A stretch of 64,000 nucleotides of DNA from Vigna angularis (taxonomy: Eukaryota; Streptophyta; Magnoliopsida; Fabales; Fabaceae), in NCBI RefSeq assembly GCF_016808095.1, contig NC_068977.1, positions 9,918,479 to 9,982,478 of the forward strand, in the 5' to 3' direction. This document shows, one piece after another, positions 1 through 12,679 of this stretch; positions within the stretch are counted from its first letter, which is position 1, and every line of letters starts with the position of its first letter. The notes below the pieces were generated by a model that searched no databases, had not been told where the DNA came from, and was given only the letters and a program-made list of their open reading frames with translations. Both the position numbers and the translations under genes were made by a program.

Positions 1-289
1 CTTTTGGAAGACTAATATTAAGTTCATATTTGTCATAAATATATAGTATGTTAGGAGATTTATCCACTTTGATATAAACCTCATATATGCAACATAAATT
101 ATATATTTTATTGTGTATAAATCACTAGTGCAGAATTGATCTTTAACGTCACCCCATAGACGTCCGTCCACGAAAACTCCAACGTAAATAATTGACCGGT
201 GGCATAAATGTAAATAATTGAATGTGGAGACGTCCGTCCTAGAGGGAGCCGGACGTCTATAATATAGCAGACGTCAGACCCCTCTAACG

Positions 290-1130
290 GACGTTCAAAA
301 GCCTGATATGAGAGTTGAAGATTCAGCCTTCAGAACGTCCGTCCTAGAGGGGGCCGGACGTCTATATATAGTAAACGTCCGGCTCCCCCAAGGACGGACG
401 TTCAAAAGACTGAATGGTTGAACTACCTGGTCAGCCTCTTGAACATCCGTCTTGGAGGGGGACGGACGTCTATATGTAGTAGACGTCCGTCCCCCTACAA
501 GACGGACGTTCAAGAGGCTGACAGGGTAGTGAACCCATCAGTCTCTTGAACGTCCGTCCTGGAGGGGGACGGACGTCTACTATATATGGACGTCCGTCCC
601 CCTCCAGGACGGACGTTCAAGAGACTGATGGGTTCACTACCCTGTCAGCCTCTTGAACGTCCGTCCTGGAGGGGTACGGTCGTCTATTATATATGGATGT
701 CCGTCCCCCTCCAGGACGGACGTTCAAGAGGCTGACAGGGTAGTTGAACCCGTCTGTCTCTTGAACGTCCGTCCTGGAGGGGGACGGACGTCCTCCAGGA
801 CGGACGTTCAAGAGACTGACAGGGTAGTACAAGTCGTCAGTCTCTTGAACGTCCGTCTTGGAGGGGGACAGACGTCCATATATAATAGACGACCGTCCCC
901 CTCAAGGACGGACGTTCAAGAGACTGATGGGTTGTACTACCCTGTCAGTCTCTTGAACGTCCGTCCTTGAGGGGGACGGTCGTCTATTATATATGGACGT
1001 CCGTCCCCCTCCAGGACGGATGTTCAAGAGGCTGACAGGGTAGTTCGCTGTCAGCCCTTGAACGTCCGTCCTAGAGGGGGTCGGACGTCTACTATATTAT
1101 AGACGTCCGGCCCCCGCCATAACTGACGTT
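290..1130. repeat. Tandem array of long inverted repeats inside CACTA 1
   Basis: About seven units follow one another. In each, an arm reading CTCTTGAACGTCCGTCC is followed by a GC-rich stretch with GGAGGGGGACGGACGTC, a short AT loop (such as TATATATGG) and the exact inverse arm. The clearest unit is about 543-630, with arms of roughly 34 bases and near-perfect pairing. Units are joined by spacers such as ACTGATGGGTTCACTACCC or its relatives, which also occur inverted. A transcript in either direction would fold into a chain of stems. Confidence 0.9.
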
Positions 1131-1547
1131 CAAAAGACGTTTAAAATAAGGATACACATTCCAAAACGCGAACCCGCGAGGAGTTATGCGAACCTTTCCC
1201 TCTGCGCCTTGCATTTCCAGGTTGGTTTTTATGTGTTTTGGGCCATTTAATCTTACTTTTGTTCCGATTAAATTGTTCAGTGATGACATATCTTTCATTT
1301 GGACCGATTAAAAATCGTTTTCGGTGCATTTTGGTGCAGTTTGTTGCGTGTTCTTGGGCGGCGTTTTTTGGCCTACATTTTAGGTCGTTTACTCCTCCAT
1401 CTTCCTCCATTTTCATTTTGAATCTGTTCTTCAGACGTGTTGCAGTGCACAAACAAACGTTCAAACCCGTAATCCTAAATAACCCTAAATAAGCCGTCTA
1501 ATAAAGCCCTTTCTGCAGTAGTATATAGACGTCCGAGAGGTTCACAG

Positions 1548-1735
1548 CGGACGTCTATATAGACATCCGGCCTGACACAGCGGACGTCCATATAGACGTC
1601 CGGCCGGACACAACGGACGTCCATATAGACGTCCGGCCTGACACAACGGACGTCCATATAGACGTCCGGCCTGACACAACGGACGTCTATATAGACGTCC
1701 GGGCTGACACAACGGACGTCTACATAGACGTCACC
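1548..1735. repeat. 33-bp minisatellite in CACTA 1
   Basis: Five consecutive 33-bp units begin CGGACGTC at 1548, 1581, 1614, 1647 and 1680, followed by a partial sixth at 1713. Each contains the inner palindrome GACGTCCATATAGACGTC and the joining sequence CCGGCCTGACACAA. Units differ at only a few bases. Confidence 0.92.
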
Positions 1736-4735
1736 CGCATAAACGTCCGTTGGAGGTCGGACGTTAAAAGGCCTAAAGAACGGACGTCTATACCCCTTTC
1801 TGCACTAGTGAATCTCTTTATCCTCTTATTAGTTAATAAAAACATTTATCGACTATTATTATTTGATATATTTATCTATATAACTAAATGTATCATTGGA
1901 TATTATAACTTAATATTCATAATAATAATTTTATTTCACTCAATATACATCGAAAACCAACCAATATTGAAATAATTAAATTAAAACATATAAACACTAA
2001 CAAGAGTAATGATTAAGCAAAACTTTCTCAATTAATGTCATCTTTTTAGAGAATAACAAAATTATGTCTCTTTCTCGCTTGAGTTATCAGTATGTCACAT
2101 GAAGCATATCATATAGTTTGAGCAAAAAGGGTATCACTAGAGCTACATGTTCTTAGTGGAGAGATTTCACTCTTGTCGTTTAAGCATTCAATATCTCTTA
2201 TGCGATGTGATTCCTCACTTAAGACAAGAACTTCTAGAAATTATCTAAAATTACTCATTTTTCATTGTTTGAGTGGTCACTTGTTGCGTGGACGATAAGA
2301 GATCCAAGAAAGAGAGGTTCTTTGACATTTTTCTCTAATTCAAACTTCAAGTCACAACTTGAGAGATTATTTGGACTCTTATAGGATTACACTTTGTGCC
2401 TATAATAAATGTCATCACTTGAACTTTATTCGATCACTTAAATTTTATTCGATTCATTAGGTCAACACTCATAAAATACTAACAAAACAAAACAAAAACA
2501 AGTTCAAAAAAAAGATATCAAATCATAAAAAAAAATAATAAACATTCTAGTGAGTTTTAAGCATATATTGCAACTTCATTTATATATTGAATTTCTACTT
2601 TTTTTTTCCAAATATATTTATCAACACTAAAAAATAAGTAAAAAAAATAACACAATGATTTAAAATGGTCATTTAAATTATTTAATATTTCACTTATTTA
2701 TATTCAATTGCATCAATGGTTACATCTAAAGCCACAATGAAACAATTCCAAAATGATTAAAGAACCCAAATTATTTTTCCTTGTTTGATAGTTAATGGTT
2801 CTCCAAACAATAACAATCTAAGAAAAGATAAGAGATCAAAGCTTTAAGAAAACCACACCTACAAACCAAAACAGTAATAAGAACTTGGATTGATTGTTCT
2901 TAGTTGATTAAACTAATAAAAGTCAAAACACTCTTAAGAGTAGACAAGAAAAAAAAACTTTAACAACATGTTTGGTTTTGATGAACTACTATTTTCATAG
3001 ACAGAAAGAAGAAGAAAATTATAAAATTAATGTATTGAAATATATGAAAATACAAAAATTCAGATAAAAAACATTAACTTTTCACGCATATGAGAACAGA
3101 TTTGATAATAAAGTTTTATGTAATCAATTATAATTTCAACATAATCAATTATATTATAATACATAATCAATTATAAAATTAATTAATATTTACGATTTTA
3201 TTTATTATAAAGAAAAAAGTGAATAATATAACATTATTAAAATAAAAATAAAAAATATTTTTTCAGTCAAATCAGTTATATTTTCCACTCTAATCTATCC
3301 ACTTTATTTTAATCAAAACAATCTTATTTTCTATATTCTGTTTCCTTTTTTTATTATTTTCCTCTCCACCTCAATCTAAACTTACTCAAAACCAGATTTT
3401 GACTCACTAGAAATAACCATGTTTAGTCCCCTCCTAACAGCTTAAACTTGATTAAGAAAAGGATTAAAAAAATTACTTCACAAAGCTAAACTAAAGGGTA
3501 TTAATTTTAATTAATTTTACAAATAAATAGCGAATCAATTAAAATTATAATTTGCACCCTTAAAATACAACTATATAATTTTAGTATTCATCATTCAAAA
3601 TTATATCTTCTAAAACTGACACTATATGAAGGAGAATATCTGAATGTTTGTGCAAAGTGTATAAAAAAGTGTTAAGAGAGTGACGTTAATACTTCAGAAA
3701 ACAAATCTATAAAAGAATACATTTAACATAATAATAAGAAAAGAAAATTAAATATATTATAAATAAAGTGAGTCATATCTTGACAAAGAAGCTAAATCTT
3801 AAGAAAATTCGATGACAGTGAAGAGAAAATCTTCTTCCTACATGTCATTACATTTATCATTTTGTTTTCTTCTATTCCTTTCTCTCTCCAACCACACATT
3901 TCCACGATAAAATTCAACTAATAAAAAAATTATTTTAGAAAGTATGAAAAATATTGCAAGTGTATAACTGAGGTGGTGGTTTATGTGGACACGTATATTC
4001 TACCCATAGATATATAGTTTCTTATTTATTTTAAATTTATGTTATATAATATTATAAATTATGATATCATAATTAGAAAACAATCATATATCATTAATAT
4101 GAAATAATATATTAAAATAAAACAAAAATATGAGAGGCCAGATTAAACTCATATTTAAAAACTTATAAAATAAATTCGCTAGAGAAAATTAAATAACACG
4201 AAATAGAGGAAGTTCTTAGTGGATTAATTCATGTTTAATATTCTCATACGATATGTTTTGAAGCTATTTTTGTTGTACAAAAATTCAGAGAAATGAGTTC
4301 CATTTCACATGTTAGTATATTGCAATTCAATCTTCACACGTATACTATAGTGAATTGAAATTCTGAAATAGTATTAATATATTGCAATTCAATCTTTACA
4401 CGCAATATTAAGTTTTGGTTACTTTTAAAATGGATATTTATTAAAAATGTATGTTTTTAAATATCTAATATTTAATAAATGTATTGATTTAGTTTAGATG
4501 AACTTTATTATTCTTAAACACGCTACTTTTACATGTGATTATGTTTTACATTGCTAATAACTAAATAAAAAATTAGCAATAATGCCTAATAAAAAAATTC
4601 AATTAAAGAAAAATGACAAGAGAAAATGTTAAAAGTGATATGAAATTATAAAACTCACAAAAAAATAAATTAAAATATCGTATAATAACTTATGCAACAA
4701 AGATATTTAGATAAAAAAAGACACTTAAAAATTAT

Positions 4736-4740
<5 letters not shown>

Positions 4741-4809
<69 letters not shown>
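4741..4809. repeat. (AT)n microsatellite
   Basis: An uninterrupted AT dinucleotide run of 69 bases. Confidence 0.97.
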
Positions 4810-4814
<5 letters not shown>

Positions 4815-6362
4815 ATTAGTGGTGAACTAAATGAGTTAGATCATATTTTGGATTCCTATTAAGAAAAAAAAAGGTTTTGTTAAGAATAGTGTTTGAACAA
4901 GTGTGTTCACGCATAGACAATGAGAGTCAAAATAGGAGAGACGTGACGTACGTGAAATTTGTACGATATAATAATCCATTGGAAAGCTACATAGAAATTT
5001 TTAAAAGGGACAAACGTTGACTTTGAAGTCTATTTTTGCGATAGCTGTTTTCTTCCTTTTGACCAAAATTTTGCAGAATAATACTCACATCACAGGTTTT
5101 GTAGCTAAATGCTAATAAAATGAAAATTGAGTGATAAAGCATGAACATTGTCATTTACAAACTTACTAAATACTTAATCAAATTGAATTCAAATTTGTTA
5201 TTCAAGCTGTTTTACTAAATCTATTTTGGAGTCGAGTAACAATACTTTTAAACATTAAAAAAAATAAAATCTATTTTTTGTTTTTGCAGACAAATCCAGT
5301 TGAATAAAAATTCAACAAATTTTTCGTACTATAACATACTCATTTAGAAGAAAGTCATGAAAGTTGGATCTGCGTATTTGAGTATTTAGTATAAAATTTC
5401 AAGTTGAAACTTTAATACTATTATATGGAAAACATTTATTGTATCACACATTACTATCTTTTATATTTCGGTTTTTTTAATTTTTTTTGTTCTCTAGTCT
5501 TTTTTTTTTCATCAATAATAACAAATATAAATTGAAAGGTAAATAGGGTTATCTCAAACGTTGTACAAAAGCACAAATATGAATAAGAAAAAAAATGTTT
5601 TTTAATAATTATCCGTTATCTATCACCACGTTATAATTTATGCTAAATTGAAAACTTTCTCCATATTTACTTTTGTATTTCTAGAAATAACATTATTTCT
5701 ATGATTTCAAAGGTTCTACATCGTCACACCTAATTATATTTATTGTTATATCTAAGAAATTGGAACTAGGTAAAGTTTATTTGTGTGCTATTATGATTAA
5801 CAAATGATCTTTCTATCCAAGTTTCAGAAATTTGTTATATTCGTGCGACAAGTTTGCAAGGAAAAAAATAAATGACTTACAATGTCATGAGTAGTATCAC
5901 ACAGAACACATCTACTCTTCTTAACTATATTTCCCTACTATGTAGATTATTTCGTGTGCCCTCTCCATACAAAAAGATTAAGTTGATGATAATGCTTTAA
6001 TTTTCCACAACACGTCACATCTAAACTCTCCCTGAACACTATTTTCATAAGTTAATTTCCTATAAGTCAATTTGATTGTATATTATTGTGTTTCATCATT
6101 CCTCCAATGTCACTCATTGAACAACGTTGAGTATTCAATAAAACATTTTTTCAAAAAAATTATTTGCCCTTGTTTTGTTTTTTACTTCATTAACGAAAGA
6201 AAAAGAAAATAGTATTTTACTATTTATTTAACATACAACTCTTTTGAGAGAACAAAAAATGATATACGTTAAAGGGACAAGCAGGAAAATACTTATGAAC
6301 AATAGTATATAACAACATAAAACTATTCATTCTAATTATAGAATGACTTTCTTATATAAGTG

Positions 6363-6365
<3 letters not shown>

Positions 6366-6406
<41 letters not shown>
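6366..6406. repeat. (TA)n microsatellite
   Basis: An uninterrupted TA dinucleotide run of 41 bases. Confidence 0.95.
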
Positions 6407-6408
<2 letters not shown>

Positions 6409-6458
6409 ATTTATATTTCTTTATATTTTTACTTTATCCATCCACTCTTATTATGTTT

Positions 6459-6637
6459 GGAAATGTCTTTTTTAACAACTTTTTTTTAACAATTTTTTGG
6501 CAACACTGATGTGGTGGCTTATGATGGGTTGGTTTCAAATATTTTTCTGAAAACAAATTCAAACAGACCAATAAAGTAATGACATGTGGTCCATTGTCAA
6601 AAAATTGTTAAAATTTGTTGTTAAAATATCAGGATCC
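6459..6637. mobile_element. Mutator-type MITE, TSD ATTATGTTT
   Basis: This 179-bp element has inverted ends (GGAAATGTC...TTTTAACAAC on the left; the inverse of GGATCCTGATATTTTAACAAC parts on the right) and both arms carry TTTTAACAATTTTTTG. The 9-bp sequence ATTATGTTT flanks it at 6450-6458 and 6638-6646. Size, hairpin form and 9-bp TSD fit a Mutator-derived MITE. It resembles the element at 34655-34844. Confidence 0.8.
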
Positions 6638-6694
6638 ATTATGTTTAGCGTCAAACAGTCATTGTAGGAGTATTTTTCATCCGCTTCTATCATT

Positions 6695-7698
6695 CACTAC
6701 AAAAAAAAAGGGCATTACCGAAGGCCCAAATCCCTCGGAAACAGCCAAAAGCCGTCGGAAAAAGACATTTACAGACGGCCTACCGACGGCCATCGAGCCG
6801 TCGGTAAATCTCTTGTCGCTAACAATTACCGACGGCCTACCGAAGGCTTTACCGAAGGCCAAAAGCCTTCGGTAAATACGTCGATCTGGTTCATCTTCTT
6901 CCTCTTTCCCCTTCTCCTGTATCCTTCATTTTTCAGTTTTTTTACCCAAATTTCTTCATTCCTAAACCAAAACAACAATTTTATTCATTCCAAAACCAAA
7001 ATCAGAGGCTACACTTCGGTTCTTTAATTGTTTTAGAAACCCTAAAATTGAAAAAATCCCAAATGGCAGTGAAGCTTGCACGGTGGTGTTCTCCCATGGC
7101 AACGGTGGTGCTCTCCAGTGACGGCGGCGGCGCTTCACCCACGGCAGCGGCGCTTCTCCCACGGCAGCAGCGCTTCTCCCACGGCAGCGGCGCTTCTCCC
7201 ACGGCAGCGGCACTTCTCCCACAGCAGCAGCGGCGTCCTCCCACAGCAGCGGCGGCGTCCTCCCACAGCAGCGGCGGCGTCCTCCCACAACAACGGTGGC
7301 GTCCTCCCATGGCAGCGGTCGCGTCCTCCCAAAGGCTGCGGTGGCGTTCTCCCAGCGGCACCGGTGACAGTGTGGGAAGATGGTTGCACAATAGAGAAAA
7401 ATGGGGGCAGAGAAGGTGAGAAAAGGTGAGAAATATAGCAGAGGAAGCGATTTGTGAGTGATAAAAATGTATAAACTTTGCGTAGAGAGAGTGAAAAAAT
7501 GGGCGGGAATTTTGCCGCTCTTTTTACCGAAGGCTTTACCGAAGGCTTTTGGCCGTCGGTAATTACCGAAGGCCCATATCCGTCGGTAAAATACATTTTT
7601 TTGCATCCGTCGGTAAAAGCCGTCGGTAATGCATCATTTACCGACAGAACTAAGTCCGTCGATAAAAAGCCGTCGGTAATTCCATGTTTGTTGTAGTG
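6695..7698. mobile_element. Non-autonomous CACTA element 2, TSD ATT
   Basis: The ends are CACTACAAAAAA at 6695 and the inverse TTTGTTGTAGTG at 7698, flanked by ATT at 6692-6694 and 7699-7701. The subterminal regions (6714-6880 and 7525-7680) are packed with TTACCGACGGC and ACCGAAGGC in both orientations. The core is a GC-rich tandem region (about 7080-7345) that differs sharply from the AT-rich surroundings. Long overlapping open frames there on both strands only translate that repeat. No transposase is present. Confidence 0.93.
7080..7345. repeat. GC-rich imperfect minisatellite in CACTA 2
   Basis: Repeated units of about 18-21 bases, such as CTCCCACGGCAGCGGCG and CTCCCACAGCAGCGGCGG, run through the core. 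All frames stay open because the units are near multiples of three, which makes misleading Ala/Pro/Arg-rich translations. Confidence 0.85.
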
Positions 7699-7701
7699 AT
7701 T

Positions 7702-9871
7702 GAGATCAAGCTATATCACTATTACAAGAGATCCAGATGTTGGAGATCTTTCATCTACCTCAAAGGCTTTCCACCAAATTTTCTGACTTTATTTATGTTG
7801 TGGAAGCTATGAAAATTAAATAAATGCTAATAAATATAGAACATCTTAAGCCAATCAAATTTCATGAGATAAGCAAGATGATGATTTATCACCTTTTCTC
7901 TAGCTTACAAGATAAGAATCAAGAATATTTAATGGGAAGAACATTAGTCAGTCAACTCCATGAGATAAGGAAGTATGAAAAATTATCACTTAAGACCTCG
8001 TTTACAAAAATAAAAAACACTAAGAGAAAATACTCTAAGAATTTGGATTCACACCAAAGCACCAATAATATGTAGATAGTAATTAAAAAGGAAATATTAA
8101 ATTATTAATGTATTGATGTATTGATGTATTATATAAATATTAAATTAAAATATTAGTGAGATTTTAAGGTCTACTAATAAAGATTTCTTACATTGAAGTA
8201 AATATTATCAATACTCAACAAAGGTAAACATACGCAAAGAAAAAATTACAATGGTGAAGTTCGACATAGTTATTGTGATGGCGGTGCCCATTGTAGAAAT
8301 AAGGAGAAAGAAAAGATCATGTGGAAAAATAAAATAAAGGGAGTGGAAACACCATTGCAAGAATAATCTAAGTTTTCGTCGAAAACATATAAAAATAATC
8401 TTAGTCAACAGTCGACATCATGTTGTGCCACTTGTCGTTTATGTTCACCTAAGTCCACCTCAAATACCTTTCCATGGTTCCGTCCAAATTTGACATTTTT
8501 TTCTGTGTTGCTTGCCATAGTTTGAATAGTAAGAACTCGTCTTAAGAATTATGTACCCAAGCACTTGACATTGACACCAAAATATTATAATGGTCAAACC
8601 TTAGATTAATTTAAATTCAAACATTACCCATTACTCGTTTTTATTAATGTAATGATGATTTGAAATTAGAGAAAGATTAGTAACATGCTTATCACACCTT
8701 TTTCTAAGTATGTGTAAGAGGATTAAACACATACATTTTAAGAGAGTATTACAGAAAAGGCATTAATTAATTATACATTTAAGGTGACTCTCAAATTCCA
8801 GCCAAAGATACTTAATGGTGAAATATTGGTTATATTAATCGAACAAGTCCCCTCAAGTATTATCAAACTAAAAAAAATTAATTGGATAAAGACAAATAGA
8901 AGATTAGAAGTAATAACAATAATCTATATTATTAGGTAAATACTTTTAGGATATTTTTTTTAATTAATAATTTTACCTTTTCAATAAATAAAAAAATCAT
9001 TTAATTATAATCTATAACAATAAACAAACATATTTCATTTTTTTTTGTTTTATTTCTAATTATATTTTAAAATTAAAAGAAAATTTAAAATGTTAAAAGT
9101 AACTATCTACACACACTTCAACAATAACTCAACACAGTACAAACCACTCACTTTTAGTAATACAATATATACAAATCACCTATTTAGTCTTGTTTTATTA
9201 AAAAACATATTGACCCTTGTCAACTATATAACTAAGAAAAGAATGTACTAGGAAAAATTTCCCATACCTATTATCTGGACGTGTGGTCATTTTATTGGTC
9301 TTTTTTTATTGTCATTTACTCATCTATGTACTGCGAAAATATATAGATTACTCATTATGCTTATTCTGTAGATATGTGTACATTTTAAAGGTTTTTTTTT
9401 CATCATTTAGATGTTATTCACTATTTCTTTGTTTGTCTTTAACACCTATGGTTTTTATTGGTTTTATTGTCTTTTTTGTTCTTTCTCTGCACCCTGCATG
9501 AGCTTCTCAATTCTTCTTCTCCTTCTTCTAAGCGCAAATATCATCACAATTTGATCCCTTTTCTCCAGCCTCTCCATCATTTTCCACCTTGTCCTTGGTC
9601 TTCTTCTTCTTTGATGCATTGGCTTTATTTCTTTTCATTCCTATGCATTTTTGTTGTTCTCACAATTGCTTCCCGAAAGACTTTGTGTTGTTTTCCCTAT
9701 TTCTATATGTTTAAAATAACAGAAGAGGCGCAATGTTATTTTTTTTTATTAAAGTTTGGTTTGCTTCTTTGAAGCTTAAAGGCAAATGTTTTTGTTTTTT
9801 TTTTCTTTTATTCATTTAAGATTTGTTCTCTTTTTGCTAGGTTTTTTATTCTTTAAATATTCATGTTTTTG
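7702..9871. other. Intergenic DNA, no gene recognised
   Basis: AT-rich sequence; 9260-9870 is strongly T-rich on the plus strand. Short open frames here have no recognisable domain and no codon-like conservation that I can see. Confidence 0.5.
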
Positions 9872-10613
9872 TGTTTATTATTATTGTGAAACTGAGTAGA
9901 CTTTGTGATGTCTTTTTTTACTTTCTGAATTTTTCATTATCCGGTACTTATCTTTCAAGTCTCTTTCGTCCTTTACTGAATAGTGAGGTATCTACGGAAG
10001 ATCTTTCGACACTCAAGTTAGTATTTAGTCAAAAATTCTGTTTAAATTTGGTTTAGTGCAAAATATAAAATCAAAGTACGATTAAAATAATATTTATAAT
10101 TTGGTTTAATGTAAAAAGTAAAATCAAAGTACGGTTAAAATAATATTTATAACTATATTTTGTTGACCATGTGCCCCATATGAATGGGCTAAAATTATGG
10201 GCCAATTGGTCCATATGCTCAATAGTCAGCTTACTTGCGAGTACCGTCACTTGTTTCTTGGCTAAGTTACCCAATGTGAGAGTGTATCCAACAGGCAAAT
10301 GGAGGTCCCATTAGACATTATCCTGACTTAGTGAGCAACTTGGTTATCAAAGAATAAATGTAGGCTTTGGCATGAGAAACATAATACCCAGTATCCAATA
10401 TTCGGTATCAGTTAGTGATAGTTGATCTTATCCATTTAGTAGTACAATCCTTGATATTCGGTTAGGTGATCAATCCTCCATAGAGTACCTGATATTCGGC
10501 CTATTAGTTATACTGGCTATAGGTTACCTGACATTAGGTGCTCGACAAACAATATCATGTCTTTGTCTTTAAAGGTTGTAGTTAGAAGGGTCGATGAGTC
10601 ATCAACCATATAC
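9872..10613 (-). repeat. LTR (3' copy) of the deleted retrotransposon
   Basis: Aligns with 11999-12673 from the GGTACTTATCTTTCAAGTC region to the end near 10613. The outer (left) end is uncertain by some tens of bases. Confidence 0.68.
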
Positions 10614-11998
10614 AGTACACTAGCCTTCTAGTCTTTTCATCTCATCAAGAGATACAAAGAGTGTTAGTGATTAGTCTATAGTAAAGGTGAGGTGTCGATG
10701 TTTGGTAGTAGGAATGTGTGACTTTGCGAAATAATTTTGCAAAGAAAATTTGTTCTCTTTAGCCATATCCCTATGGGTATTATACCCCCTAGCCTCGAGG
10801 AGCGTAGCGATGGATGTGTTGTCAAATCTAAGAGGATGTGACTAATGGGAGTAGGTGTAGAAACCAAAGCGGTGTCTTGGTAAGGGTTATAAGGGTTCGA
10901 GAATGAAACGTTACCTTGAAGTGGAAGTAACATTATGAAATCCAAAAAGTTACCTTGAATAAGACGTTTCATGGGCTGATTTGTGATGGGTTTGGCCCAT
11001 TAGGTCTGAAGATGAACCATCACCATCATATTATAATTAGGGATGAGGATGGACATAGTTTTCCATCAAGTTATTTGAGAGCTTTGTTATTGTTCGTGAC
11101 TGCAAGAGGTGTATTGTTACTGAAGCGTGAAGTAATGTTCCATCACGAAAGGTATTTTAAGATCAGGTAGTGGTAGTAGTGTCAATAATCGGATGTTGAT
11201 ATTGTTAGATGTTAGAGCCTCCGTAGGTTTAGGAGTAAGCATGGAGATAATAAGAGAGAACAGATTGGACCCCATGAAGAACATGTCGATACTGAGTGGA
11301 AAATGAGGGAAGGGTATGATTGGGTGGACACCGAGGTCCGAGCCCAACTTTCAGACTTTAGATGGTCCCAGATACTGAACTCTTGGCTGTAGAGCATTTA
11401 CATACTCCAACATGGGGTGTCGATAAACATTTTATATCTAAAGAGGGCATGCACCATTGATTGTGTTTGTCACGGGAAAGAGAGCTACGAGGATAACTTC
11501 TTCTATGTGTACATGAACCTCTTGACACAACTTCATGTTCAGTTGTCATTTGACTAGTTCACAATGTGCATCCAAGATTTTAAGCTGCTTTGTAAATCTT
11601 TGTACATAACCCCTTCTCGTGAATGTTTTTTATATTTCTACTACATACATTCCCGGGAACCAATGGCATGGGTCTCATTAATAAGGAAGCCTAAGGCTCC
11701 ACTATTCAGACTCTTTTAAGAACTTTAAAAAGATATTTTTTCTGGTGGTGATGAACCATAGTGGTCAATCCTACTTTTATGATAATAATGAGAACAAGAA
11801 GTTTCCTTTTTACTAGACTAACAATATCAAGATTGGCCTCGAAATGCCTTATCTCAAATCGAAGAATCAAAGGGCTCCTTCAGGGTCGGCATTTCCAACA
11901 GCTCTCATTTTTTAGGAAATAATGTTTGCAAACTCCGCTTCTTAACATAGATAACTTCTCTTCACAAAATACCTGTTGACCCCATGGTGGACGCCAAT

Positions 11999-12673
11999 TG
12001 TTCTTACAGAATCGAATGTATTTGCAAAGTTTCTTTCTACTTCACGAACTATTCACCACCTGATACTTGTCCTCCAAGCCTCCTTCATCCTCTATTGAAT
12101 GATGGGGTGCCTGCAAAATATTCTTCGACGTTCAAGTTAGTACTTGGTCATAGATTCTGATCAAATTTGGATTAATGCAAAAAGTAAAGTCAAAGTACAA
12201 TTAAAATACTATTTATATGTGTATTTTACTGACCATGGCCCCATATGAATGAGCCATAGTTATGGGCCCATTGGTCCAAAGGCTCAATGGCCAACTTACT
12301 TATGAGCACCTCTATCTGTTTCTTAGCTAAGTTACCCAACGTGAGAGTATGTCTAGTAGGCACAAGGAAGTACCATAGGTGGTATCCTGGCTTAGTGAGA
12401 AACTTGGTTATCAAAGAATAATTCAGGCTTTGGCTTAGGAAGCATACTACTCGGTACCCATTATTTGGTACCAGCTAGTGATAATTGATCTTACCATTTA
12501 GTAGTACAATCATTGATATTCGGCTAAGTGATATATTCTCCATAAAGTACTCGATAATTGGCTTATCAGTTTTGTTGGCTAGGTTACCTAACGTTAGGTG
12601 CTCGACAAATCCTATCATGTCCTCGTCCTTAAAGGTTATAGTTAACAAAGTTAAGAATCATTGACTGTTATCA
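11999..12673 (-). repeat. LTR (5' copy) of the deleted retrotransposon
   Basis: Starts TGTTCTTAC at 11999 and ends TTATCA at 12673. The primer-binding-like sequence lies directly to its left, which makes it the 5' LTR on the minus strand. Confidence 0.7.
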
Positions 12674-12679
12674 TAAAGC

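Larger units (their letters stand above)
123..1810. mobile_element. Non-autonomous CACTA (EnSpm) element 1, TSD AAT
   Basis: The element starts CACTAGTGCAGAA at 123 and ends with the inverted copy TTCTGCACTAGTG at 1810, flanked on both sides by AAT (120-122 and 1811-1813). The CACTA terminus and 3-bp TSD are diagnostic of the CMC/EnSpm superfamily. The interior is built almost entirely from the subterminal motif GACGTCCG in both orientations: a hairpin array (about 290-1130), a short unique core (about 1140-1500) and a 33-bp minisatellite (1548-1735). I see no transposase or other credible protein gene; the open frames across the arrays are translations of the repeat. It would need an autonomous CACTA elsewhere to move. 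Confidence 0.93.
1814..6449. other. AT-rich intergenic DNA without recognisable genes
   Basis: About 4.6 kb of strongly AT-rich sequence with stop codons in all frames. Apart from a perfect AT microsatellite at 4741-4809 and a second beginning at 6366, I see no gene, RNA or bounded transposon. Confidence 0.6.
9872..12673 (-). mobile_element. Deleted, degenerate LTR retrotransposon
   Basis: Two diverged direct repeats bound the element: about 9872-10613 and 11999-12673. They share long collinear blocks (for example around 10160-10320 and 12230-12370) with many substitutions, and the left copy has an extra internal duplication near 10090-10140. The right repeat begins TGTTCTTACAG, and immediately inside it at 11980-11997 the minus strand reads TTGGCGTCCACCATGGGG, a primer-binding-site-like sequence typical of Ty3/gypsy elements, so the element points left. 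The internal part is only about 1.4 kb and holds no recognisable gag or pol. The left boundary is approximate and I found no clear TSD. Confidence 0.72.

Noticed and set aside
653..970. Open frame rich in NVRPGGGRTS-like repeats
   Set aside because: It translates the hairpin array; similar frames exist on the other strand and in other phases.
1548..1735. Regular repeats resembling a CRISPR array
   Set aside because: Units are directly adjacent, with no unique spacers, and lie inside a plant transposon.
6962..7606. Long minus-strand frame of about 214 codons in CACTA 2
   Set aside because: It translates the GC-rich minisatellite and element ends; several other long frames overlap it on both strands.
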